NCBI GenBank assembly: GCA_964427185.1
Contig: CAYRSN010000005.1
Span: forward strand, 1 to 55,381
DNA length: 55,381 bases
Source: Sulfurivirga sp964427185
Lineage (GTDB): Bacteria; Pseudomonadota; Gammaproteobacteria; Thiomicrospirales; Thiomicrospiraceae
Reading direction: 5' to 3'
A program made the position numbers and the translations under genes. The notes beneath the pieces were generated by a model, which saw only the letters and a list, made by a program, of their open reading frames with translations, was not told the origin of the DNA and made no database searches. This document shows positions 42,690-50,979 of this stretch, one piece after another. Every line of letters starts with the position of its first letter. The stretch's first letter is position 1.

Positions 42690-44089
42690 AGGGCGTAATA
42701 CTGAGGTGAGCGGATATATTCCGCTTCAGGTGTCGCCACGACCTCCCCACGCAGAGAGTTAGGAAAGGCTTCTGTGATTTTTACATCGACGAACTGACCA
42801 ATCAGATCCAACGCACCGGGAAAGTTGACCACTCGGTTATTTTCCGTGCGACCCACCATCTCGTGCAGATTTTTTTTAGAAGGGCGTTCCACCAGCACGC
42901 GCTGCACCGTACCTACCATCGCCTCACTGAAAGCCTGAGTCTGCTTATTTAGCAATGCCTGCAACTCATACAAGCGTCGTTTTTTCACCTCTAATGGCAC
43001 ATCATCCGGCAAACTTGCCGCCGGCGTACCTGGCCGCGGGCTGTAAATAAAACTGAAAGAGCGGTCATACTGCAACTCCTCTACCAGCTGCAGCGTTTTG
43101 AGGTGATCCTCTTCCGTCTCTCCGGGGAAGCCTACGATAAAGTCGCCTGAAAGGCTTAAATCTGGCCGCAATGCACGAATCTTACGAATGGTTGCCTTAT
43201 ATTCCAGCACCATGTGGTTACGCTTCATCAGCGCCAGAATACGATCGGAACCTGACTGAATAGGCAGGTGCAGATGAGAAACCAACGCCGGCACCTCGCC
43301 AAAGGTTTGAATAATCGCTGGGGTCATTTCATTCGGATGGGACGTGGTAAATCGGACACGATCAATACCCGGCACCCCTGCGACCGCATGAATCAACACG
43401 GATAAATCAGCAATCTCCCCGTCGGACATTTCACCACGATAGGCATTGACATTCTGCCCCAGTAGATTGATTTCCCGCACCCCCTGTGCCGCCAGCTGGT
43501 GAATTTCCTCCATGACATCCTCAAACGGACGGCTTACTTCCTCACCACGCGTATAGGGCACCACACAGAAGGTACAGTACTTGGAACACCCCTCCATGAC
43601 AGAAACAAAAGTCGTTACCGAGCTGGCTTCCGGCTTGGGCAGGTGGTCAAACTTTTCAATCTCTGGAAAGGAAATATCAATAACGGCAGCCTTTTTTCTG
43701 CCTGCATGACGCGCTGCAAGCGCATCTTGAATCATCTGCGGCAAACGGTGCAAAGTTTGCGGGCCAAAAATGACATCCACAAACGGCGCACGCTTACGAA
43801 TCAACTCTCCTTCCTGAGAAGCAACACAACCTCCAACGCCGATAATACGGTTTGGCTTGGCTGTCTTCCATGTTTTCCACTTGCCCAGCTCATCGAAGAC
43901 CTTTTCCTGAGCTTTCTCACGTACTGAACAGGTATTCAACAATAATACATCCGCTTCTTCAGGCGTATCGACTTCACTCAGACCAAAAGCATTTTTCAGC
44001 AAAGCGGCCATTTTTTCCGAGTCATACTCGTTCATCTGGCAGCCGTAAGTTTTAATCAGCACGCCCCCTTCAAACAAGTGTTTGGCCAT
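42686..44089 (-). CDS. miaB: tRNA-2-methylthio-N6-dimethylallyladenosine synthase MiaB
   Basis: Radical SAM methylthiotransferase acting on i6A37 of tRNAs reading UNN codons. The 467 residues contain the UPF0004 cluster Cys C17, C54 and C88, the radical SAM CxxxCxxC at C168, C172, C175 (GCSKYCTFC), and a C-terminal TRAM domain (about 380-445). It lies 5 bases after lysC, where csrA is often found in other gammaproteobacteria. Confidence 0.97.
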   Translation of the reverse strand: MAKHLFEGGVLIKTYGCQMNEYDSEKMAALLKNAFGLSEVDTPEEADVLLLNTCSVREKAQEKVFDELGKWKTWKTAKPNRIIGVGGCVASQEGELIRKRAPFVDVIFGPQTLHRLPQMIQDALAARHAGRKKAAVIDISFPEIEKFDHLPKPEASSVTTFVSVMEGCSKYCTFCVVPYTRGEEVSRPFEDVMEEIHQLAAQGVREINLLGQNVNAYRGEMSDGEIADLSVLIHAVAGVPGIDRVRFTTSHPNEMTPAIIQTFGEVPALVSHLHLPIQSGSDRILALMKRNHMVLEYKATIRKIRALRPDLSLSGDFIVGFPGETEEDHLKTLQLVEELQYDRSFSFIYSPRPGTPAASLPDDVPLEVKKRRLYELQALLNKQTQAFSEAMVGTVQRVLVERPSKKNLHEMVGRTENNRVVNFPGALDLIGQFVDVKITEAFPNSLRGEVVATPEAEYIRSPQYYAL

Positions 44090-44094
44090 AGCCC

Positions 44095-45309
44095 TTAACG
44101 CTCCAGCTCAAAAGCATCATGCAACGCTTGCACCGCCGTTTCCAGGTGCTCCTCATCCACAATCACCGAGATTTTGATTTCGGTGGTGCCGATCATCTGA
44201 ATATTGATCCCCTTTTCAGCCAGTACCTCAAACATACGTGCCGCAATGCCCGCATGGGATTTCATACCAATTCCCACCAGAGACACTTTAACAATACCAT
44301 CATCCGCCAGCACCTCACGTGCACCCAGACGCTCTGCCTGCTGGCGCAAAATCTCCAACGCAGCTGGGCAGTCGTTACGGTGCACAGTAAAAGTGAAGTC
44401 CGTTGTGCCATCTACGCCCTGGTTCTGAATAATCATATCGATGTCAATATTCGCATCACTGATAGGCCCCACGATCTGATAAGCCACACCGGGTTTATCC
44501 GGCACCCCTAAAATCATCAGTTTTGCTTCGTCACGATTAAACGCAATACCTGAAATCAGTGGTTTTTCCATTACTTTATCCTCAGAGGTAATCAGGGTAC
44601 CACCCCCTTCTTTCATTGAACTCAACACACGCAACGGCACACGATATTTGCTGGCAAACTCCACAGAACGAATCTGCAAGACTTTCGCACCTAAGCTGGC
44701 CAGCTCCAACATTTCGTCATAAGTAATCACATCCAGGCGGCGGGCATTCGGCACTACACGCGGATCAGTGGTATATACACCATCTACATCCGTATAAATC
44801 TGGCACTCATCCGCACGCAACGCTGCCGCCAGAGCGACCGCAGTGGTATCGGATCCTCCTCGCCCTAGCGTGGTGATTTCATTATTCAACGTCACCCCCT
44901 GAAAGCCGGCCACCACCACAACTTTGCCTGCATTCAGCTCTGCGCGGATACGTTCCTCGTTAATTTTCTCAATACGCGCTTTGGTGTGCACATTGTTGGT
45001 CAGAATCGGCACCTGCCAGCCGGTAAAAGAAATCGCAGGATATCCTCGCTGCTGCAGCGCCATGCTCAGCAGCGCAATCGTTACCTGCTCTCCTGTCGAG
45101 ATCAGCACATCCATTTCCCGAGGGTTTGGACGCGCCTGGATTTCCTGCGCCATCGCGATCAAGCGGTTGGTCTCTCCGTTCATTGCCGACACAGCCACCA
45201 CCACCTGATGCCCCTGCTCAACGGTTTTGATGACTTTATCAGCCACATTTTCAATACGCTCAATAGAGCCTACCGAAGTGCCGCCGTATTTCTGTACAAT
45301 TAGAGCCAT
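44095..45309 (-). CDS. lysC: Aspartokinase (monofunctional, ACT domains)
   Basis: Phosphorylates aspartate, committing it to lysine, threonine and methionine. The 404 residues have the kinase signature KYGGTSVG (7-14), RGGSDTTAVALAAAL near 150, and two C-terminal ACT domains (about 265-404) that normally give feedback inhibition by lysine and/or threonine. No homoserine dehydrogenase domain is fused. It is 6 bases after alaS, the conserved alaS-lysC pair. The next enzyme of the pathway is encoded by asd at 31171. Confidence 0.97.
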   Translation of the reverse strand: MALIVQKYGGTSVGSIERIENVADKVIKTVEQGHQVVVAVSAMNGETNRLIAMAQEIQARPNPREMDVLISTGEQVTIALLSMALQQRGYPAISFTGWQVPILTNNVHTKARIEKINEERIRAELNAGKVVVVAGFQGVTLNNEITTLGRGGSDTTAVALAAALRADECQIYTDVDGVYTTDPRVVPNARRLDVITYDEMLELASLGAKVLQIRSVEFASKYRVPLRVLSSMKEGGGTLITSEDKVMEKPLISGIAFNRDEAKLMILGVPDKPGVAYQIVGPISDANIDIDMIIQNQGVDGTTDFTFTVHRNDCPAALEILRQQAERLGAREVLADDGIVKVSLVGIGMKSHAGIAARMFEVLAEKGINIQMIGTTEIKISVIVDEEHLETAVQALHDAFELER

Positions 45310-45315
45310 AGCCTT

Positions 45316-47928
45316 TTATCCTAATTTCTTTTCAACCCAGCCACGCACCGATGCAAGCGCGTCAGTTAGCTTCTCCGGCATATTCCCACCTGCCTGAGCC
45401 ATATCAGGACGGCCGCCGCCTTTTCCACCCACCTGTTGCGCCACAAAATTCACCAGCTCCCCGGCCTTAAGCGTGCCAGTCAGCGACTTGCTAACCCCAG
45501 CCACCAAGGAGACCCTGTCTGCCTGGCGGGCACCTAACACAATCACGGCATTGTCCAGTTTCTGTTTGAGCTGATCCAGCAATTCTCGCAATACCTTGCC
45601 ATCAGCGCCTTCAATTTCTGCCACCAACAGGCTGGCATTGCCAATACTTTCTGCCTGGCTGGCCAGCTGTGCGCCTTGCTGCGCCGCCAGCTTAGCCTGT
45701 GCCTGCGCCAGCTGCTTTTCCAGCTGCTTCAACTGCTGCGTCAGCTGTACAGCCTTATCCGGTGTCTGCTCCAGCGTTTTTGCTTTCAGCGTATCAGCTG
45801 TCTTGCGCAGGACATCTTCCCGCCCGTAGATAAACTGCCAGGCCGCATTACCTGTCACTGCCTCAATACGGCGCACACCTGAAGCAACTCCGCCTTCACT
45901 TACAATACGAAATGGCCCTATATCCCCTGTACGACACACATGCGTTCCCCCGCATAGCTCAATTGAGAACGGACCCATATCAACCACGCGCACCATATCC
46001 CCATACTTTTCACCAAATAATGCCATCGCGCCTTTTTCTTTAGCTGCATCCAGGGACATTTCTTCGGTGGAAACAGGAAGGTTGGCCATAATTTTCTCAT
46101 TCACTTCCTGCTCAACTGCTCGAAGCTGCGCTTCTGTCAAAGGCTCAAAATGAGAAAAGTCAAAACGTAAACGTTCCGGCGCCACCAGAGAGCCTTTTTG
46201 TGCTACATGGGTACCCAGGTGCTTGCGCAAAGCAGCATGTAGCAGGTGCGTAGCAGAGTGGTTACGTTCTGCTGCACGGCGACGCTCTGTATCTACCTGC
46301 GCGTGAATACTCTGACCCACCATCATTTCACCCGCAGTGACGCGACCAAAATGCAACCACAGCGCGCCCTGCTTTTTCACATCTGACACATGAAAGCTAT
46401 GCATGCCTTCTGTCAGGCTGCCCGTATCGCCTACCTGCCCTCCGGACTCAGCATAAAAAGGTGTCTGATCCAGCACAGCGATGCCTTCCTGCCCTTCTCC
46501 CAGCTGAGAGACCTGCTCAAAATCTGGCGTAAACAGGGCAACAATTTTAGCTTCGGTATCTGTTTGATCATAGCCAACAAACCGTGTTGCACCGTCAAGC
46601 GGAATTTTTTTGCTCATATCCACTTTGAAACTGCCTGCGGCACGAGCGCGCTCCTTTTGTTTGCGCATTTCCGCCTCAAACCCCTGCTCATCGACTTTAA
46701 GCCCTCGCTCCCGGGCAATATCTGCCGTCAGATCCACCGGAAAACCATAGGTGTCATAAAGCTTAAAGACTAATTCACCAGGTAACACATCCCCCTGCAA
46801 ATTAACAATTGCAGCCTCCAGTAGCTTCATGCCGTTTTCAAGGGTTTCAGCAAAGCGTTGTTCCTCCTGCAGCAATACTTTTTCCACCTGTGAGGCGGCT
46901 TCTTTGAGCTCGGGATAAGCGTCACCCATCTGCTCGACCAGTGGTTGCACCAGCTTGTGAAAAAACGGCTGCGTCTGCCCCAGCTTATAGCCATGACGAA
47001 TAGCACGACGAATGATTCTACGCAACACATAACCGCGCCCTTCATTGGAAGGTAAGACACCGTCTGTAATCATAAAGCTGGTAGAGCGGATATGATCTGC
47101 AATCACCTTCAAAGAGCTGCTGTCTCGATCTTCTGCACCCGTTACAGTTTGTGCTGCATCAATCAAAGCCTTAAACAGATCAATGTCATAATTGGAGTGC
47201 ACCCCCTGCATCACCGCAGCTAAACGCTCCAGCCCCATCCCCGTGTCAACGGAGGGCTTGGGCAGCGGTGTCAGTGTGCCATCCGCATCCCGGTTAAACT
47301 GCATAAACACAAGGTTCCAGATCTCGATATAACGATCCCCATCTTCTTCAGGGGTGCCCGGTGGCCCACCAGGCACCTCAGGACCATGGTCGTAAAAGAT
47401 TTCACTGCAAGGTCCACAAGGCCCCGTATCTCCCATGGACCAAAAATTATCCTTTTCCCCACAGCGACTGAAACGTGCAGGATCCACGCCAATTTCATTT
47501 AGCCAGATTTCAGCGGCCTCATCGTCTTCTCGGAAAACCGTCACCCAGAGTTTTTCTGCCGGAATGCCCAGCGTTTTGGTCAAAAAATCCCATGCATAAC
47601 GGATTGCTTCACGTTTAAAGTAGTCTCCAAAGCTAAAATTACCCAGCATCTCGAAAAAGGTATGGTGCCGCGCCGTGTAACCGACGTTTTCCAGGTCGTT
47701 ATGCTTACCGCCTGCACGAATACACCGCTGCACGGAACAAGCACGTGTGTAAGGACGAGTTTCAACACCTAAAAATACATCTTTAAACTGCACCATCCCC
47801 GCATTTGTAAAGAGCAGGGTAGGATCATTAGCCGGCACCACAGGTGAGGAGTGAACCGACGTATGCCCCTGCGCCTTAAAATAATCAACAAATGCCTGGC
47901 GCAGCCGCGCTGTGCTCATTTTTTCCAT
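45316..47928 (-). CDS. alaS: Alanine-tRNA ligase
   Basis: An 870-residue class II aminoacyl-tRNA synthetase: N-terminal catalytic domain (about 1-250, motif TNAGMVQFKDVFLG near 42), tRNA-recognition domain, an editing domain with zinc-site motifs HSATHLLH (about 558-565) and CGGTHV (about 660), and a C-Ala domain with a Gln/Ala-rich coiled coil (about 715-760). Complete and typical in length. It sits 23 bases after recX in the recA-recX-alaS-lysC order. Confidence 0.98.
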   Translation of the reverse strand: MEKMSTARLRQAFVDYFKAQGHTSVHSSPVVPANDPTLLFTNAGMVQFKDVFLGVETRPYTRACSVQRCIRAGGKHNDLENVGYTARHHTFFEMLGNFSFGDYFKREAIRYAWDFLTKTLGIPAEKLWVTVFREDDEAAEIWLNEIGVDPARFSRCGEKDNFWSMGDTGPCGPCSEIFYDHGPEVPGGPPGTPEEDGDRYIEIWNLVFMQFNRDADGTLTPLPKPSVDTGMGLERLAAVMQGVHSNYDIDLFKALIDAAQTVTGAEDRDSSSLKVIADHIRSTSFMITDGVLPSNEGRGYVLRRIIRRAIRHGYKLGQTQPFFHKLVQPLVEQMGDAYPELKEAASQVEKVLLQEEQRFAETLENGMKLLEAAIVNLQGDVLPGELVFKLYDTYGFPVDLTADIARERGLKVDEQGFEAEMRKQKERARAAGSFKVDMSKKIPLDGATRFVGYDQTDTEAKIVALFTPDFEQVSQLGEGQEGIAVLDQTPFYAESGGQVGDTGSLTEGMHSFHVSDVKKQGALWLHFGRVTAGEMMVGQSIHAQVDTERRRAAERNHSATHLLHAALRKHLGTHVAQKGSLVAPERLRFDFSHFEPLTEAQLRAVEQEVNEKIMANLPVSTEEMSLDAAKEKGAMALFGEKYGDMVRVVDMGPFSIELCGGTHVCRTGDIGPFRIVSEGGVASGVRRIEAVTGNAAWQFIYGREDVLRKTADTLKAKTLEQTPDKAVQLTQQLKQLEKQLAQAQAKLAAQQGAQLASQAESIGNASLLVAEIEGADGKVLRELLDQLKQKLDNAVIVLGARQADRVSLVAGVSKSLTGTLKAGELVNFVAQQVGGKGGGRPDMAQAGGNMPEKLTDALASVRGWVEKKLG

Positions 47929-47951
47929 GAAACCACCATTTCCAATTCAAC

Positions 47952-48404
47952 TTATTCCTGCATTGCAGCCCAGCAGTGTGACTGCAAAAAACCTCTCCCC
48001 TGCAAAAATCTTAAGCGTTTTGCCAGCGCTTTTGTTTCCTTAGGGCGTAATGCGTCACCAAACTTTTTCTCCAGTGCACCACGCGCCGAAGCCACCCAAG
48101 CTTCCTCCGGCAGTGCCAATGCCGTTTCCAGAAGAGCGCTATCCTCTATCGCATCTTTTAGTTTTTGACGAATTTTCAAAGGACCGTCGCCTTTTTCCAA
48201 AGCGCGTGCCACTGCCCGCTCAATAAAGCGCGTTTCATCCAGCCAGCCTCGCGCCTTAAACATATCGATGCAGGCTTCAATCTCCTTGGCCGTAGCCTGA
48301 GGAACCTTCTGACCAAGCTTCTGTGCCAACTCGCGCACACCATAGTCCCGAGTAGCCAGAAACTTAAGCGCCTGTACTTCCAAGGCATTAGACACTTCGT
48401 TCAT
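47952..48404 (-). CDS. recX: RecX regulatory protein
   Basis: A 150-residue all-helical protein that binds RecA filaments and limits their extension. The three-helix repeats are seen as ALKFLATRDYGVRELAQKL, the GWLDETRFIERAVARAL segment and a final WVASARGALEKKFG repeat. The start ATG overlaps the recA stop by 4 bases, giving coupled expression at lower level than recA. Confidence 0.93.
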   Translation of the reverse strand: MNEVSNALEVQALKFLATRDYGVRELAQKLGQKVPQATAKEIEACIDMFKARGWLDETRFIERAVARALEKGDGPLKIRQKLKDAIEDSALLETALALPEEAWVASARGALEKKFGDALRPKETKALAKRLRFLQGRGFLQSHCWAAMQE

Positions 48405-49432
48405 GCTTCAGGCTCAGCATTCATCGCGTCTATAGATGCACTGTTCGGCAAAAGCTTCTGGCGCAACTGCTGTTCAATAGCCTCTGCCACATCTGGGTGC
48501 TCTTTCAACCACTGACGGGTATTTTCCTTGCCCTGGCCGATTTTCTCACCGTTATAGCTGTACCAAGCGCCCGCTTTCTGAATCAGACCATGCTCCACTC
48601 CCAGCTCAATCACCTCACCCAGGCGGGAAATGCCCTCACCATAAAGGATTTCAAAGCGCACTTCTTTAAAAGGGGGCGCCAGCTTGTTTTTAACCACTTT
48701 AACCTTGGTTTCATTCCCGATGACTTCATCTTTGTTTTTCAAGGCACCCACCCGGCGAATATCCAAACGCACGGAGCTGTAAAACTTCAGTGCATTACCA
48801 CCCGTTGTGGTTTCAGGACTTCCAAACATTACACCGATTTTCATACGAATCTGATTGATAAAGACAACCAGCGTATTCGTGCGTTTGATATTGGCTGTCA
48901 GTTTTCGCAGCGCCTGGCTCATCAAGCGTGCCTGCAATCCTACATGGGAATCCCCCATATCTCCTTCAATCTCTGCTTTTGGCGTTAATGCCGCCACAGA
49001 GTCCACCACCACGATATCTACCGCACCAGAACGCACCAACATGTCTGCAATCTCCAGCGCCTGCTCTCCAGTATCCGGCTGCGATACCAATAAGTTATCC
49101 AGATCCACCCCCAACTTTGCCGCATAGGCAGGATCCAGGGCGTGCTCAGCATCAATAAACGCAGCCGTCCCTCCCTGCTTTTGCGCTTCAGCAATGGCGT
49201 GCAGTGTTAAAGTTGTCTTGCCTGAAGATTCCGGGCCGTAGATTTCCACCACACGCCCCTTCGGCAATCCCCCTATACCCAGCGCCACATCCAGCCCTAA
49301 AGAGCCTGTGGAAATGGTTTCTATATTTTGCGCCACCGGGTTATCACCCAGCCGCATTACAGCGCCTTTTCCGTAGTTTTTTTCTATCTGCTGCAAGGCG
49401 GCTTGAAGAGCTTTCAGCTTTTGTTCATCCAT
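48401..49432 (-). CDS. recA: Recombinase RecA
   Basis: A 343-residue DNA strand-exchange protein and co-protease for LexA-type repressors. Walker A GPESSGKT is at 66-73, the DNA-binding loops L1 and L2 (MGDSHVGLQARLMSQ and the GVMFGSPETTTGGNALKF stretch) are intact, and the C-terminus ends in an acidic NAEPEA tail. It follows the YeeZ-like gene by 68 bases, with a -10-like GATAAT in the gap; see the inverted repeat at 49474-49491. Confidence 0.98.
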   Translation of the reverse strand: MDEQKLKALQAALQQIEKNYGKGAVMRLGDNPVAQNIETISTGSLGLDVALGIGGLPKGRVVEIYGPESSGKTTLTLHAIAEAQKQGGTAAFIDAEHALDPAYAAKLGVDLDNLLVSQPDTGEQALEIADMLVRSGAVDIVVVDSVAALTPKAEIEGDMGDSHVGLQARLMSQALRKLTANIKRTNTLVVFINQIRMKIGVMFGSPETTTGGNALKFYSSVRLDIRRVGALKNKDEVIGNETKVKVVKNKLAPPFKEVRFEILYGEGISRLGEVIELGVEHGLIQKAGAWYSYNGEKIGQGKENTRQWLKEHPDVAEAIEQQLRQKLLPNSASIDAMNAEPEA

Positions 49433-49473
49433 ATTTCAGCACTCCTGTGACGCTCCATACAAAATTCAGAAAA

Positions 49474-49491
49474 CTGTTTATTATCGCACAG
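49474..49491 (-). promoter_or_regulatory. Inverted repeat over the putative recA -10 box
   Basis: The gap before recA contains CTGT-N10-ACAG (49474-49491), spanning GATAAT (complement 49480-49485), the best -10 candidate for recA. It resembles a LexA operator (CTGT-N8-ACAG in E. coli) but with two extra central bases. No -35 consensus is apparent 17 bases upstream. A repressor role is inference only. Confidence 0.35.
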
Positions 49492-49500
49492 ATCAATAAC

Positions 49501-50358
49501 TTATGGCACCTTATGCTTTTCAGCCTGTGCAATCAACTCCGCATAACCTTCTTTATAACTGAGATATTTAAAAACAAACCCCGTTTCACGGATGCGAGCA
49601 TTACTGATACGTTTATTTCCTCGCTGTTGCCGCACCCGCTCCGTCGGCTCCCGGTGGTCGATCTCCAATGGCACGCTCAACTGTTCAGCCAGCCACTCAT
49701 AAACATCACACAAAGGGGTCGGCTGATTATCCACCCCCACATACAAGTTATCCACCCGGGGCAAGCGCTGTAAGTGTGCCAACATGCGTGCCGCATCTTC
49801 AATATGGATACGGTTACTGTACACGCCCTCCATACAATGCGCCTTACCGCTACGCACCATATCAAGCAAGTGGGCTCTGCCCGGCCCATACAGCCCGCCA
49901 AAACGCACAACCGTAGCAGGCAGGCCACTCTCCCATGCCAAGTTTTCCGCCTCAATCAATACTCTGCTGGCAAAGTGCGTTGCTTCTACAGGTGATGTTT
50001 CATCGACCCACGCCCCATCACTTTGTCCAAACACGGAAGTACTGGAAATAAAGAAATACCGTTTGATTGGCTGACCCTGCAACAACTTCAGAAAATGACG
50101 CTGTGCCGTACTATAGGTACGATGATAAGACAGCTCATCATGTTTATCCGGCGTTAAAATAAAAAATGCGTATTCCACCCCCTCCAAAGCAAGTTGCGAC
50201 TCAGGCGGGCTGGTCAAATCCAACGCCACAGGCTCGACATATGCTGGCAACTGTTCGGGACGGCGGCGAATCCCGACCACCTTGTCCCCCTGTTGATGCA
50301 ACAGGGCTGCAAGTCGGCAGCCTAAATCTCCACAACCTGCAATCACCACCTTGCTCAT
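49501..50358 (-). CDS. YeeZ-like NAD(P)-binding SDR-family protein
   Basis: A 285-residue extended-SDR-like protein with an N-terminal Rossmann motif GCGDLG (8-13) and the FISSTSVFGQ segment near residue 105. The catalytic Tyr expected in the STSVYG motif is Phe, and the following Lys position of YxxxK reads as Arg in ASRVLIEAE. It most resembles the E. coli YeeZ group, whose reaction is unknown. It follows gmhA by 60 bases and hldE, the place where a heptose epimerase would fit, but it lacks the HldD N-terminus (TGGAGFIG). Its substrate cannot be deduced. Confidence 0.75.
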   Translation of the reverse strand: MSKVVIAGCGDLGCRLAALLHQQGDKVVGIRRRPEQLPAYVEPVALDLTSPPESQLALEGVEYAFFILTPDKHDELSYHRTYSTAQRHFLKLLQGQPIKRYFFISSTSVFGQSDGAWVDETSPVEATHFASRVLIEAENLAWESGLPATVVRFGGLYGPGRAHLLDMVRSGKAHCMEGVYSNRIHIEDAARMLAHLQRLPRVDNLYVGVDNQPTPLCDVYEWLAEQLSVPLEIDHREPTERVRQQRGNKRISNARIRETGFVFKYLSYKEGYAELIAQAEKHKVP

Positions 50359-50418
50359 AAACTTACTTCCTCAAGTCATAAAAACGCATCATAGCCCAAA
50401 ACAGAAACTGAAAATAAC

Positions 50419-50979
50419 TCATGCGAACCGCTCATCTAACGCTTCACACAGCACATGCGCCAAAAAAGCATGTGCTTCCTGTATGCGTGCGGTTTCCTTA
50501 GCGGGCACAGCTAAAGCAATATCTGCAATCGCCGCAGCCGGATTAGGTGCCGCTCCCGTCAGAGCAACCGTAAGCGCACCTTTTGCCTGTGCCGCTTCCA
50601 GCCCTAACACCACATTTTCACTCGCACCAGAGGTGGAAAGCCCCACCACCACATCTGCTGCACTTACCAGGGCTTCTACCTGACGAGCAAAAAGCGTCGA
50701 AAAATCATAATCATTAGGATGCGCTGTCAGAATCGAAGTGTCCGTTGTTAAAGCCATGGAAGCCAGCGGCTGTCTGTCTTCAACATAGCGCACAACCAGT
50801 TCAGCTGCCATATGCTGAGCGTCTGCTGCGCTTCCACCATTCCCAAACCAGACTACTTTACCCCCTGCACGCAAGGCATGCGTGACCGCATCAACCCATG
50901 CAGCCACTTGAGGCTCCAAGGCGCTTAACGCAGCCATCACCGCCTGGTGCCGCGCTAAAGCGGCCGCCATCAGCTGCAT
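50419..50979 (-). CDS. gmhA: Sedoheptulose 7-phosphate isomerase (GmhA-type SIS protein)
   Basis: A 186-residue SIS-domain protein. GNGGSAADAQH (46-56) and STSGAS are the sugar-phosphate loops. H56, E60, Q167 and H175 have the same spacings as the zinc/catalytic residues of E. coli GmhA (H61, E65, Q172, H180). GmhA makes D-glycero-D-manno-heptose 7-phosphate, the substrate of HldE, whose gene overlaps this one by 10 bases, so the assignment is supported by context. DiaA, a related DnaA-binding SIS protein, is the main alternative. Confidence 0.85.
   Translation of the reverse strand: MQLMAAALARHQAVMAALSALEPQVAAWVDAVTHALRAGGKVVWFGNGGSAADAQHMAAELVVRYVEDRQPLASMALTTDTSILTAHPNDYDFSTLFARQVEALVSAADVVVGLSTSGASENVVLGLEAAQAKGALTVALTGAAPNPAAAIADIALAVPAKETARIQEAHAFLAHVLCEALDERFA

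Noticed and set aside
49433..49500. Canonical LexA box upstream of recA
   Set aside because: The only CTGT/ACAG pair is separated by 10 rather than 8 bases, so it is listed only as a LexA-like repeat.
49501..50358. HldD (ADP-heptose epimerase)
   Set aside because: Lacks the TGGAGFIGS-type N-terminus and the YxxxK pair; motifs fit the YeeZ group better.
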